Numbered from the stretch's first letter, positions 6,813 through 14,819 are shown. The stretch is DNA of 24,694 bases from Planctomycetaceae bacterium (GCA_022614795.1 JAKEHX010000311.1:1-24694), one strand, 5' to 3'. Made by a program: numbers and translations. The notes: generated by a model not told the origin, from the letters alone.

Positions 6813-6982
6813 TTAGCAAGGACTTACGTCGATTCGGCGTGAGTCCCTTTTTCGTGGATCGCTGCCCACCGCCCACAAATCGCCCACACTCGGGGATGGT
6901 CTGGAACGGTGATGGGTCTCGGCAGGCTTATCGGATCGATGCGGTAGGTCGACCGCAGTCCCCTTTCCGTCTTGGAGCCCCC

Positions 6983-7195
6983 ATGTCGGCAGGCATTCAG
7001 ATTCGAGACGGCAGCTGGCATCTTCGATTCCGCTAATCGCCAGGAAAGATGGCACCTGACTCGGCCGAGGCCATCCGCAAGAGTGCTGAGGGCGTTCTGG
7101 AGTTGCTACGCGTCGGCCTGCGGTCGATGTCCCCCGAAGCGGACGTGGTAGATTATGTGGTCAGCGGCGGCACGCAATCCGCACCTAAGCCGCTG
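6983..7195 (+). pseudogene. Tyrosine integrase, N-terminal remnant
   Basis: An open stretch starting with ATG at 6983 encodes MSAGIQIRDGSWHLRFR and then stops at 7034. This is the usual start of tyrosine recombinases (x-RxGSWxxRFR). In the same frame after the stop, 7049-7195 gives EAIRKSAEGVLELLRVGL followed by SPEADVVDYVVSGG. It matches the second part of the N-terminal arm-binding region of planctomycete-type integrases (x-EAxxxAxxVxxLLxxL ... PPxxDVVxFVxxxG), with the intervening YHGKQ...LG part missing. After about 7195 the similarity ends and there is no catalytic domain (no RHR...Y). It is a decayed gene. Its position 3' of two tRNA-Leu sequences fits an element integrated at tRNA-Leu. 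The upstream stretch 6864-6893 has GCCCAC repeated three times, possibly arm-site remnants. Confidence 0.55.
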
Positions 7196-7277
7196 GCCAT
7201 TCCCCCGAACACCATTGAGAGGGTCGGAGCGAACGGTAGAGCAAACAATTGGACTTTTCCTTTTTTCACTCCTTTTT

Positions 7278-8216
7278 TCAGCCCCAATGGGACCGACGCC
7301 GAATCTCTTGATTGCCCTGGATGACATTCTCGGAATCATCCTGGCAATCGGCGTCCTGGGCATCGTTCTGGCCGTTGACGTCCTGGGAGTCGTTCTGGCC
7401 GTCGGCGTCCTGGGAGTCGTTCTGGCCGTTGACGTCCTGGGAATCGTTCTGGCCGTCGGCGTCCTGGGAGTCATTCTGGGAGTTGGCATCCTGGGATTCG
7501 TTCTGGCCGCTTGCGTCCTTTGCATCTTTCTGGTCGCCGGTGGTCGGCGCTGCGGCGAACTCGCGACGAGTCGCGACTGGCGCTTTGGTGAACAGTTCGG
7601 GGCGAACTTGCCAGACCATGAACGTGGCCGAGCACGAGAGGCAGGTCAGGCCCAGGCAGCCGACGACCGTGGGAATCATGCACAACTGCACGAAATCGGC
7701 GACCACCGCGTTGCCTGGCTCGCTGCGCAAGAACAGAACGTACACTTCCTTGCCTAGCGGATACGTGCCGGTGGCCGCCGGGATGTCTGCCAATTTGTCA
7801 AACACCCCGCCCGGCGCAGAATAGCGGATAATCGGCGCACGGATGCTGCCCGAGCCGTAGCCGTAGCTCTGGTGGCCGACGACGATCCCTACCGTCCACT
7901 CACCGCGCGTGAGGTGGTTGAATTTCGGGATGAGGACGGCGGCACTGGCCAGCAGCAGGGCCACGCTTGCCAGCAGTGCGACCAGGCCATTCCCCTCCAT
8001 GGCGCCCTGGCGTCTGATTATAGGCCCGCTGGCCTGGCTCAATTCCTCTTTCCATAGTTCGACGCCCTCAGCGTCGGCATCCATCACCGACTTTTTCCAT
8101 GCTTCGTAAGATGATTTGCCAGCAGTGGACGATGATTCACACACTGTGGACGATGACTCACACACTGTGGACGATGACTCACACACTGTGGACGATGATT
8201 CACACGCTGTGGACAT
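7278..8216 (-). CDS. DUF3592-like membrane protein with two repeat tails
   Basis: A 312-residue protein with two membrane spans (about 77-97 and 178-202). Between them is a DUF3592-type extracytoplasmic domain (GEWTVGIVVGHQ, APIIRYSAPGG, YPLGKEVYVLFLRSEPGNAVV). The N-terminus (4-31) consists of four CESSSTV units; the C-terminal tail (about 229-296) consists of nine-residue units QDADGQNDS or QDVNGQNDS. If the domain is outside, both repeat tails face the cytosol. I start at the ATG at 8216, with GGGAGG 7 nt upstream; the frame continues 31 codons further without such a site. The function of DUF3592 proteins is unknown. The gene is divergent from the DUF1080 gene, with 204 bp between the starts. 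Confidence 0.8.
   Translation of the reverse strand: MSTACESSSTVCESSSTVCESSSTVCESSSTAGKSSYEAWKKSVMDADAEGVELWKEELSQASGPIIRRQGAMEGNGLVALLASVALLLASAAVLIPKFNHLTRGEWTVGIVVGHQSYGYGSGSIRAPIIRYSAPGGVFDKLADIPAATGTYPLGKEVYVLFLRSEPGNAVVADFVQLCMIPTVVGCLGLTCLSCSATFMVWQVRPELFTKAPVATRREFAAAPTTGDQKDAKDASGQNESQDANSQNDSQDADGQNDSQDVNGQNDSQDADGQNDSQDVNGQNDAQDADCQDDSENVIQGNQEIRRRSHWG
7326..7541. repeat. 27-bp coding minisatellite, about eight copies
   Basis: Units of 27 bp start at 7326, 7353, 7380, 7407, 7434, 7461, 7488 and 7515 (GTCCTGGGAGTCGTTCTGG core, + strand). Units 7380, 7407 and 7434 are near identical and alternate GTTGAC and GTCGGC endings, giving a 54-bp higher period; outer units are degenerate. 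It encodes the C-terminal nine-residue repeats of the 7278-8216 protein, so copy changes keep the frame. Confidence 0.85.
8125..8213. repeat. 21-bp coding minisatellite, four copies
   Basis: Four 21-bp units (GTGGACGATGAYTCACACACT on +) run from 8125 and end in a partial unit at 8213. They encode the CESSSTV repeats at the start of the 7278-8216 protein. Near identity of units suggests recent expansion. Confidence 0.85.
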
Positions 8217-8420
8217 GGCGATCCTCCCGCAGAAGCTTAGCTTAAGCCTCAGCAAGGGCGGCGCGCGTCTCGCTGCGCCAATCCCTACGACCGTCATGAG
8301 CCGACTCACAGCCCAAGGGCCACGCTTGCATTTCGCCTCTGGTGGCCTGCTAGAATAATCGCCTGACCTCTGGGGCGATGAGAGTGCCTCCCCCAGTTCT
8401 ATCTGCCCTGGAGCGACGCC

Positions 8421-9965
8421 ATGCGAAGCATCTCCCTGCGCTTGCCGCTAATGATTTTCGCCATCGCCGGGCCAGGCCTGGGGGCGACCATCGGCTACGC
8501 CGCCGAGCCCCAGCTGCCTGAAGGATTCCGCGCCATCTTCAATGGACACGATCTGTCTGGCTGGCATGGCCTCAATCCGCACAGCGCCGTGAAATTGACG
8601 GGCGATGCGAAGGAGGCGAACCTCGCGCAACAGCGGGCCGATTTTTCGAAGTTTTGGACCGTCGCCAGCGGCGAGCTCGTCAACGACGGCCATGGCCCCT
8701 ACGCGACGACCGACGAGGGGTTCGGCGACATTGAGCTATTGATCGACTACAAGACCGTGCCCAAAGCCGACAGCGGCATCTACCTCCGCGGCACGCCGCA
8801 GGTGCAAATCTGGGACTGGAACCAGGTTTTCGAACCCAAACGGCCCACGCGCAAGCCGTTTTTGGGTTCCGGAGGCCTGTTCAACAACACGCCGGGCACA
8901 GCCGGACGCGATCCGCTGGTGCTGGCCGACCGGCCGTTTGGCGAGTGGAACCAGTTCCGCATCCGCCAGATCGGCGACCGCACCTGGGTCTGGCTGAACG
9001 ACAAGCTCGTCGTGGATTGCGCCGCGATGGAAAATTTCTGGGACCGCAGCCAGCCGCTGCCGGCCAAAGGACCGATCATGCTCCAGACGCACGGCGGCGA
9101 AATCCGCTGGCGAAATATCTTCGTCCGCGAGATCGGCGCTGAGATGGCCACGAAAATCCTGACCGTGGCTGAGGCGGAAACGAAAGCGGACCTGGCCGCG
9201 GCCCTCACTTTGCATGCCTCGTTCGACAAGCACCTGGAGGCGGACTTCGCACGCGGCGACAAAAAGTGCTACGTCGTGCAGGGAAAGGACCTGGCAGCGG
9301 CGGTACCGACGAACGAAGTGCGCCTCGCGCCCGACGCCGGCCGGTTTGGCGGCGGGCTGCACTTCACAAAGAAGAACAACTTCCGCCCGGCTTTCAAGGA
9401 CGCGGGCGTGCTCGGCTACAACGACAAAAACTGGAGCGCGACCGTTTCGGTCTGGCTGCGGCTGGATCCCGACAAGGATCTGGAGCCCGGCTACTGCGAC
9501 CCGGTGCAAATCGTCGGCGACGACAGCAAGAAAGGCTTCATTTTCCTGGAATGGTCGAAGGACGAAACGCCGCGATTCTTCCGCTATGCCATCCGCCCGC
9601 TGTTTCACATTTGGAACCCGGAAAACGTCCAGTGGGACCAGATTCCCTTTGAGAAGCGGCCGATGGTGCAAGTCGAGCGGGCCCCCTTTTCGCGCGACAA
9701 ATGGACCCACGCCGTCTTCACGCTGGAAAACATCAACGACAAGAGCAAGCCGCAGCGCGGCCGGCTGTATCTGAACGGCAAGCTCCAGGGGACGATCGAG
9801 AAGTGGGACCTGTCGCTCAGCTGGGATCCCGCGCGCGTCCTGCTGGTGCTCGGCGCGTCGTATGTCGGCCACCTCGATGACCTCGCGGTTTTTAACCGCG
9901 CACTCACCGATCGTGAAGTGGAGCAGCTCCACGCATTGAAGGACGGCGCGGGAGAATTGAAATAA
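8421..9965 (+). CDS. DUF1080 (3-keto-disaccharide hydrolase) protein with LamG-like domain
   Basis: A 514-residue secreted protein with a signal peptide (about 1-28, cleavage after GYAA). Residues about 32-236 form a DUF1080/3-keto-disaccharide hydrolase domain of concanavalin-like fold: FRAIFNGHDLSGWHG near 36-50, GDIELLIDYKTVPKADSGIYLRG, FGEWNQFRIRQIGDRTWVWL and GPIMLQTHGGEIRWRNIFVR. A second, LamG-like jelly-roll domain follows at about 260-510 (VWLRLDPDKD, GRLYLNGKLQGTIEKW, YVGHLDDLAVFNRALTDREV). DUF1080 proteins are abundant in planctomycetes and linked to glycan or keto-sugar use; the fusion suggests binding of a sugar polymer. GGAG lies 9 nt before the ATG. A weak promoter-like pair TTGCAT/TAGAAT (8326, 8351) has 19-bp spacing. 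The following hydrolase gene starts 80 bp after its stop. Confidence 0.92.
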   Translation: MRSISLRLPLMIFAIAGPGLGATIGYAAEPQLPEGFRAIFNGHDLSGWHGLNPHSAVKLTGDAKEANLAQQRADFSKFWTVASGELVNDGHGPYATTDEGFGDIELLIDYKTVPKADSGIYLRGTPQVQIWDWNQVFEPKRPTRKPFLGSGGLFNNTPGTAGRDPLVLADRPFGEWNQFRIRQIGDRTWVWLNDKLVVDCAAMENFWDRSQPLPAKGPIMLQTHGGEIRWRNIFVREIGAEMATKILTVAEAETKADLAAALTLHASFDKHLEADFARGDKKCYVVQGKDLAAAVPTNEVRLAPDAGRFGGGLHFTKKNNFRPAFKDAGVLGYNDKNWSATVSVWLRLDPDKDLEPGYCDPVQIVGDDSKKGFIFLEWSKDETPRFFRYAIRPLFHIWNPENVQWDQIPFEKRPMVQVERAPFSRDKWTHAVFTLENINDKSKPQRGRLYLNGKLQGTIEKWDLSLSWDPARVLLVLGASYVGHLDDLAVFNRALTDREVEQLHALKDGAGELK

Positions 9966-10045
9966 TCGGCGGCAGCACGTACTTGACAGACTCGTCGCCA
10001 TCTCGAGTCCTGACACCTCCATCGCCTCAAGTAAGGAAGGACACC

Positions 10046-10906
10046 ATGAAACACCTCTTTTGTGTTCTTGTCGTCTTCGCGCTTGTGTCCCTGACGCAGG
10101 CTCAGGAGGTCAAGCGGGACATCCGCTACGCCGACCCGGCGCACGAGCGGCACGTGCTCGATGTCTATGCGCCGTCGGGCGCTAAGAACCTGCCTGTGGT
10201 CTTCTGGATTCACGGCGGCGGGTGGCAGACCGGCGACAAATCGAGCGTCCAGTTGAAGCCCCAGGCTTTCACGGACAAGGGGTTCGTCTTTGTCTCGACC
10301 AATTACCGGCTGCTGCCCGATGTGGAAATCGCGACCATCTTCCGCGACATCGCCAAGTCCATTCACTGGGTCCACGACCACATCGCCGAGCACGGCGGCG
10401 ATCCGAAGCGCCTGTTGGTCATGGGCCATTCCGCCGGCGCTCAGCTCGCCGCGCTGGTTTGCATCGATGATCGCTATCTGAAAGCCGAGGGGCTGACGCT
10501 CGACATCATCAAGGGCTGCGTGCCGGTCGATGGCGACACGTACGACGTGCCAGCGATGATTGAAACGGCGGAGACGCGCCGGCGAGTGCATGGCCAGCCG
10601 CAGGCGAAGTTTGGCCACCGCGAGAAGTTCGGCAACGACCCGGCCAGGCACCGCGACTACTCCGCCGTCACGCATGTCGCCAAGGACAAGGGAATTCCTC
10701 CGTTCCTGATCCTGCACGTGGCCGACCATCCCGACGTGAGCGCTCAAGCGCAGCGGCTGGGCAATGTGCTCAAGGATGCGGGCGTCAGCGCCAAGGTCTT
10801 CGGCGCAAAAGAGACCAACCACACCAGGATCAACGCCGAACTCGGCCAACCCGACGATCCGGCCACCAAGGCTCTGTTCGAGTTTGTGGGCGAAGCATTG
10901 AAATAA
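10046..10906 (+). CDS. Secreted alpha/beta hydrolase (BD-FAE/esterase type)
   Basis: A 286-residue secreted hydrolase with an N-terminal signal peptide (1-19). Seen motifs are HGGGW (56-60, oxyanion hole), GHSAG (127-131) with nucleophile Ser129, a candidate acid Asp230 in HVADHPDVS, and His259 in ETNHTRI. This fits the BD-FAE/carboxylesterase-lipase group of the alpha/beta hydrolase fold that cleaves esters such as acetyl or feruloyl groups on plant and algal glycans; substrate is not readable. The ATG at 10046 follows AAGGAAGG at a good distance, and the in-frame upstream extension to 9983 lacks a signal peptide start. It is in a + strand cluster between the DUF1080 gene (80 bp) and the amine oxidase (39 bp). 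Confidence 0.92.
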   Translation: MKHLFCVLVVFALVSLTQAQEVKRDIRYADPAHERHVLDVYAPSGAKNLPVVFWIHGGGWQTGDKSSVQLKPQAFTDKGFVFVSTNYRLLPDVEIATIFRDIAKSIHWVHDHIAEHGGDPKRLLVMGHSAGAQLAALVCIDDRYLKAEGLTLDIIKGCVPVDGDTYDVPAMIETAETRRRVHGQPQAKFGHREKFGNDPARHRDYSAVTHVAKDKGIPPFLILHVADHPDVSAQAQRLGNVLKDAGVSAKVFGAKETNHTRINAELGQPDDPATKALFEFVGEALK

Positions 10907-10945
10907 CCCGCTGCCAATACCCATCTCCAAGGTCGGAGGCCGCCG

Positions 10946-12901
10946 ATGAATCTGCCCGTCCTCGCCCCTGCGCAAGCCAACCCTGCGCAAGCTGTTCGCC
11001 ATCCGCTCGAACCCCTCACCGCTGCCGAAGTCGCCGCGGCGGTCCATATTCTCAAAGACGCCGGCAAGGTCACGCCGACCACGCGCTTCATCTCGGTCAG
11101 CCTCCGCGAGCCGCCGAAGGAAACGGTGCATAAGCTCGACCCCAAAAACCCGCCGCCACGGCAGGCCTTTGCGGTCCTCTTCGACAACGCGACCAACTCC
11201 TGCTACGAGGCAACGCTCGACCTGAAAGCCGCGAAGCTGACGAAGCATGTCCACATCCCCGGTGTGCAGCCGACGATGTCGATCGACGAGCAGATTGAGT
11301 GCGAGCAGGCGGTGCTCAACAGCTCCGAGGTCAAGGCGGCACTGAAGAAGCATTGCGGCACCGACGATGTGTCGCTCCTCATGGCCGATATCTGGTCGGC
11401 CGGCAACTACGGCGATGCGGACGAGCAGGGCCAGCGTCTGGCCCGGCCGCTGCTCTTTTTGCGGCGCGATCCGACCGACAACGGCTACGCCCGGCCGATC
11501 GAGGGCTTCCGGCCGCTGGTCGATCTGAACGCGATGAAGGTGGTCCGCATCGAGGAATATGGCTCCTGGCCGCTGCCGCCGGGCGAGTGCAACTATGCCG
11601 CCGACCGCGTGCCGAACCAGCGGAAGGACATCAAGCCGCTCGAAATCTCGCAGCCCGAAGGTCCCAGCTTCGATTGTCACGGCTACCAGGTCCGCTGGCA
11701 GAACTGGAGCTTTGTCATCGGCTTCAATGCCCGCGAAGGGCTCACGCTGCACCACCTCAGATATCGCGACGGCGGCGAGGAGCGTTCGGTCCTGTACCGC
11801 GCATCGCTCACCGAAATGGTCGTCCCCTACGGCGATCCGGCCCCCTCGCAGCGCCGCAAAAACGCCTTCGACGTCGGCGAATACGGCATGGGCATGTGTG
11901 CCAACAGCCTCCGCCTGGGGTGCGATTGCCTCGGCCTCATCAAGTATTTCGACGCCCACACGTGCGACAGCCGCGGCCGGCCCCTCACCATCGAAAACGC
12001 CATCTGCATGCACGAAGAGGATTTCGGCATCCTCTGGAAGCACACCGACCGCCGCCTCCCCGACAAGCCTGAGGTCCGCCGCTCGCGGCGTCTGGTCGTC
12101 TCGTCGGTCTCCACGGTCGAAAACTACGAATACGGCTTCTTCTGGTATCTCTATCAGGACGGCACGATCCAGCTCGAGGTCAAGCTGACCGGCATCCTCT
12201 CGCTCGGCGCGTTCCAACCGGGCCAGCAGCCCAAGTATGGCAACCTCGTCGCCCCGCAGGTCTACGCCCCCAATCACCAGCACTTCTTCAACGTCCGCCT
12301 CGATTTCGATCTCGACGGCACGGCCAACACCATCCAGCAGCTCGACGTCGTCGGCGAGCCGGAAGGCCCGAGCAATTTGTACGGCAACGCCTTCATCGCC
12401 CAGGCGACGCCGCTAACGCGCGAAAAGCAGGCCCGGGCGCACCTGAAGCTCGAAACGGGCCGCACCTGGAAGGTCGTCAACCCCTCGCGGAAAAACGCCG
12501 TGGGCACGCCCGTCGGCTACCGCTTCCTTCCCGGCGACAACGCCTTCCCGCTGGCCTCGCCCAACGCCTGGTGGCGGAAGCGGGCCCGCTTCGTCGATTA
12601 CCACGTCTGGGTCACCCCCTATCAGCCCGACGAGCAGTTCGCCGCCGGCAACTACCCCAACCAGCAAGCGGCCGACTGCGGCCTCGTGCGCTGGACCGAG
12701 CAGGACCGGCCAATCGAAAACACCGACGTCGTCCTCTGGTACACCATGGGCCACACCCACATTCCCCGCCCCGAAGACTACCCCGTCATGCCCACGGCCT
12801 ACATCGGCTTCACGCTCAAGCCGGCCGGCTTCTTCAACCTCAACCCGGCCAACGACGTCCCGCCGAGCAAGGCGAAGAGTGGGGGCGGTTGTTGCCATTA
12901 A
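10946..12901 (+). CDS. Copper amine oxidase (primary-amine oxidase, TPQ type)
   Basis: A 651-residue quinoprotein that oxidises primary amines to aldehydes, ammonia and H2O2. The topaquinone precursor is Tyr394 in N-Y-E-Y (VENYEYGF), and the catalytic base is Asp309 in DVGEYG, followed by LGCDCLGLIKYFD. The copper ligands are His444 and His446 (PNHQHFFNVRLDFDLDG) and His605 (GHTHIPRPEDYPVMP). Length and order (N2/N3 domains, then the large catalytic domain) fit the family. There is no signal peptide, so it is probably cytoplasmic. It ends in a Lys/Gly-rich tail with Cys-Cys-His. A strong GGAGG lies 6 nt before the ATG, 39 bp after the hydrolase gene. The convergent sulfite-oxidase/CDO operon ends 61 bp away. 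A tail fragment of a second copy lies at 15328-15399. Confidence 0.95.
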   Translation: MNLPVLAPAQANPAQAVRHPLEPLTAAEVAAAVHILKDAGKVTPTTRFISVSLREPPKETVHKLDPKNPPPRQAFAVLFDNATNSCYEATLDLKAAKLTKHVHIPGVQPTMSIDEQIECEQAVLNSSEVKAALKKHCGTDDVSLLMADIWSAGNYGDADEQGQRLARPLLFLRRDPTDNGYARPIEGFRPLVDLNAMKVVRIEEYGSWPLPPGECNYAADRVPNQRKDIKPLEISQPEGPSFDCHGYQVRWQNWSFVIGFNAREGLTLHHLRYRDGGEERSVLYRASLTEMVVPYGDPAPSQRRKNAFDVGEYGMGMCANSLRLGCDCLGLIKYFDAHTCDSRGRPLTIENAICMHEEDFGILWKHTDRRLPDKPEVRRSRRLVVSSVSTVENYEYGFFWYLYQDGTIQLEVKLTGILSLGAFQPGQQPKYGNLVAPQVYAPNHQHFFNVRLDFDLDGTANTIQQLDVVGEPEGPSNLYGNAFIAQATPLTREKQARAHLKLETGRTWKVVNPSRKNAVGTPVGYRFLPGDNAFPLASPNAWWRKRARFVDYHVWVTPYQPDEQFAAGNYPNQQAADCGLVRWTEQDRPIENTDVVLWYTMGHTHIPRPEDYPVMPTAYIGFTLKPAGFFNLNPANDVPPSKAKSGGGCCH

Positions 12902-12962
12902 CAATGAAATCGGATTTGTGAATCGCGGCGAGAACTGGGAGAAGCGAACCGACGCTCGCTCG

Positions 12963-13496
12963 TCAAATCCCTGAGCCGCTGACGAATTCGTCGTTGATGG
13001 GATCGACGAATTGGCAGACTTGGGTGTGGGAGATCGAGTACATGTTCATTCTCAAGAGGGGCGGCGAGTAGATGTGCAGCGTCACCAGGTCGCCCGTCTG
13101 AAGGTTGGACATTTGGTGCACGTCGTCGTCCTGCCTGGCGCAGGTCTCCCCCGCCGTGAGATGGCACGAACCCGTCGCGAACAGCAATCCCGTCGCCGAG
13201 CGGGCGAAGGTAGTCTCGGTGGCGATCCCCTGAATGACGCACACTCCGCATGTCGATCCTGTATGGTCGTGAATGGGACTCCGCTGGCCGCTCCGCCAGC
13301 ACAGGACGAGCGCCTGATAAGCCGGGCCGGCATACATTAAGTTGCGGACGTAGTACTCGGTCCCGAACCGGAGAAACGGCCGCACCTGGTCGAGGCTGAC
13401 CGCGGTCCGCGTCAGCCACCGCTGGAGGACTTCCAGCGGGATGCGGCCGGCAAAGCGGTCCAGCTCTGCCAGCTCGGCAATCGGTCGATGCGCCAC
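12963..13496 (-). CDS. Cysteine dioxygenase type I
   Basis: A 177-residue cupin that adds O2 to L-cysteine, giving cysteine sulfinate. Iron ligands are His76 and His78 (SPIHDHTG) and His127 (DVHQMSN). The substrate-binding YVRNL has Tyr49 and Arg51, in the place of Tyr58 and Arg60 of the rat enzyme. Thr139, His141 and Tyr143 (TLHIYSPP) match the Ser-His-Tyr triad. Cys83 falls at the position of rat Cys93, the partner of Tyr157 in a Cys-Tyr cross-link. These residues together argue for a true cysteine dioxygenase. It is the second gene of a minus-strand pair, 36 bp after the sulfite-oxidase-like gene. Confidence 0.93.
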   Translation of the reverse strand: MAHRPIAELAELDRFAGRIPLEVLQRWLTRTAVSLDQVRPFLRFGTEYYVRNLMYAGPAYQALVLCWRSGQRSPIHDHTGSTCGVCVIQGIATETTFARSATGLLFATGSCHLTAGETCARQDDDVHQMSNLQTGDLVTLHIYSPPLLRMNMYSISHTQVCQFVDPINDEFVSGSGI

Positions 13497-13532
13497 GACG
13501 TGACTCCGCTGCTAAATTTCCGCGCTGCGTTT

Positions 13533-14705
13533 CTAGATTCCCGCTCCGTGGCTGAACTCCAGATCGACGTCGAGCGGCAGGCGGGCGTTCGATTCGGCGA
13601 AAGCATTCATATCGTACCGCAGAGTTTCCACGTCGCCCCACGTCGCCGCGCTCGCCGAGCGCGACTCGACCCGCACGGGAATCGCCCGGCTGAAGTGGAT
13701 CATATAGCCGCCGAGGAGCGGATCGTGCTGCTGCGGTTGCACGCGTCCGCCGGCCGAAGTCGCACGGGACAAAAGTAGATGGCTGGCGGGCCGATCCACC
13801 TTCCACAAAAATTCCCACATCGTCCAGGAATAGGGCGCGAAGGGGCCGAGCAGCTCGGCCTCGTTCCAGGTCTGGCCGCCGTCGGTGCTCAACTCCACGC
13901 GGGCGACCGCTTCGTCGCCCGCCCAAGCCAGACCAAAGACTCGTTGCCGGCCGACTCCCAGCGCCTCGCCCGCGAAGGGACGCACGATCTCCGACTTGAC
14001 CGCCATGCCCTGGATCCCGACGGTTTCCGTCCCCTGGCCGCGGCCTCGCTGAACCGTGTACTTCACGGTCTGGAAGTAGCCCCGAAAGGGCGTACGCACG
14101 GCTTCCAGGCGCGTCAGCCACTTAACCGACGCCACGCCGTACCAGCCAGGTACGAGCAGCCGCACCGGAGCGCCGTGCGAGGGCGTGAGCGGTTCGCCAT
14201 TCATCCGCAGGACCAAGAGCGTATCGCGGTGCAGCGCCTTGGCCAGCGGGAGGCCGCGGGCGAAATGCATCGGCTCCGGATGATCGGGCTCGGCGCCGCG
14301 ATCGGCGCCGACGCAGACGATTTCGACCGCCTCGGCGTCCAGACCAGCCTGCTCGAGCACCGCGGCCAGCGGCACTCCGGACCATTCGCCGTGCGCGACG
14401 GCGCCGGCGCCCCAGGGCACGCCCGCGACGCGCTGCGACAGGAACGACCGACCGTTTCCGGCACATTCGAGCGTGGCCAGCAGCGTCCGCTGCGGCATGT
14501 TGTTCAGATCGTCCCACGTCAGTTCCAGCGGCGAGCGAACGCAGCCCTCCACCGACAGCCGCCAGCCGGTGCGGTCGATCGCCGGAATGTCGAAATGGTT
14601 GCGGACGAAGAACAGGCGCGTCGGCGTGACCCAGCCGTGAATCTCGGCCAACGGCGTTTCGGCGTTTTCGGGCGAGGGCGTCACGACCTTGAGATTCGGA
14701 TCCAT
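13533..14705 (-). CDS. Sulfite-oxidase-like molybdopterin enzyme
   Basis: A 390-residue protein of the sulfite oxidase family: an Oxidored_molyb domain (about 45-240) with the molybdenum-ligating Cys81 in LECAGNGR, then a Mo-co dimer domain (about 265-385; AVARVELSTDGGQTW). Motifs HGAPVRLLVPGWYGVASVKWLTRLE are typical. It would oxidise sulfite to sulfate. There is no signal peptide and no cytochrome b5 domain, so the electron acceptor is another protein. I chose the ATG at 14705, with GGGAG about 10 nt upstream; the frame runs on to 14900 but that stretch is Arg-rich and unlike the family. It is followed at 36 bp by cysteine dioxygenase, which feeds the same pathway. Confidence 0.92.
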   Translation of the reverse strand: MDPNLKVVTPSPENAETPLAEIHGWVTPTRLFFVRNHFDIPAIDRTGWRLSVEGCVRSPLELTWDDLNNMPQRTLLATLECAGNGRSFLSQRVAGVPWGAGAVAHGEWSGVPLAAVLEQAGLDAEAVEIVCVGADRGAEPDHPEPMHFARGLPLAKALHRDTLLVLRMNGEPLTPSHGAPVRLLVPGWYGVASVKWLTRLEAVRTPFRGYFQTVKYTVQRGRGQGTETVGIQGMAVKSEIVRPFAGEALGVGRQRVFGLAWAGDEAVARVELSTDGGQTWNEAELLGPFAPYSWTMWEFLWKVDRPASHLLLSRATSAGGRVQPQQHDPLLGGYMIHFSRAIPVRVESRSASAATWGDVETLRYDMNAFAESNARLPLDVDLEFSHGAGI

Positions 14706-14750
14706 CAGCAGCAAGCTCCCTGACGCGCGGTACCGGAACTCAGACGTCCT

Positions 14751-14779
14751 ATTGTGGGCGCGGTTTTGGGTTATCACAA
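14751..14779 (-). promoter_or_regulatory. Candidate promoter of the sulfite-oxidase/CDO operon
   Basis: On the minus strand TTGTGA (14779-14774) and CACAAT (14756-14751) are separated by exactly 17 bp, each matching 4 of 6 consensus bases, about 45 bp upstream of the ATG at 14705. Weak consensus; placement and spacing are the support. Confidence 0.35.
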
Positions 14780-14801
14780 CGCGTTTGCACCCCTGTTCGG
14801 C

Positions 14802-14819
14802 GCGGGTCTCACGACCCGC
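14802..14819. repeat. REP-like hairpin GCGGGTC-TCAC-GACCCGC
   Basis: A perfect 7-bp inverted repeat with a 4-nt loop lies in the gene-free spacer. It is not followed by a T-run and is not at a gene end, so it is not a typical terminator. It looks like a short dispersed extragenic palindrome. Confidence 0.5.

Noticed and set aside
6655..6876. Minus-strand peptide containing ETGFEPARVAPL.
   Set aside because: This string is the well-known false translation of tRNA-Leu on the opposite strand; it overlaps the tRNA remnant at 6751-6812.
7326..8213. Short regular repeats considered as CRISPR arrays.
   Set aside because: The units are contiguous without unique spacers, lie inside one reading frame in multiples of three, and no cas genes are present.
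9605..12283. Long minus-strand open frame (892 codons) antisense to the amine oxidase and hydrolase genes.
   Set aside because: It lies opposite three well-supported genes with clear domains and ribosome sites; such long shadows are expected in high-GC coding sequence, and its translation has no recognisable domain.
12902..12962. Possible bidirectional terminator between the amine oxidase and cysteine dioxygenase genes.
   Set aside because: Only a 5-bp pairing (GCGAG/CTCGC) with a long loop is present and there is no T-run, so no terminator can be supported.
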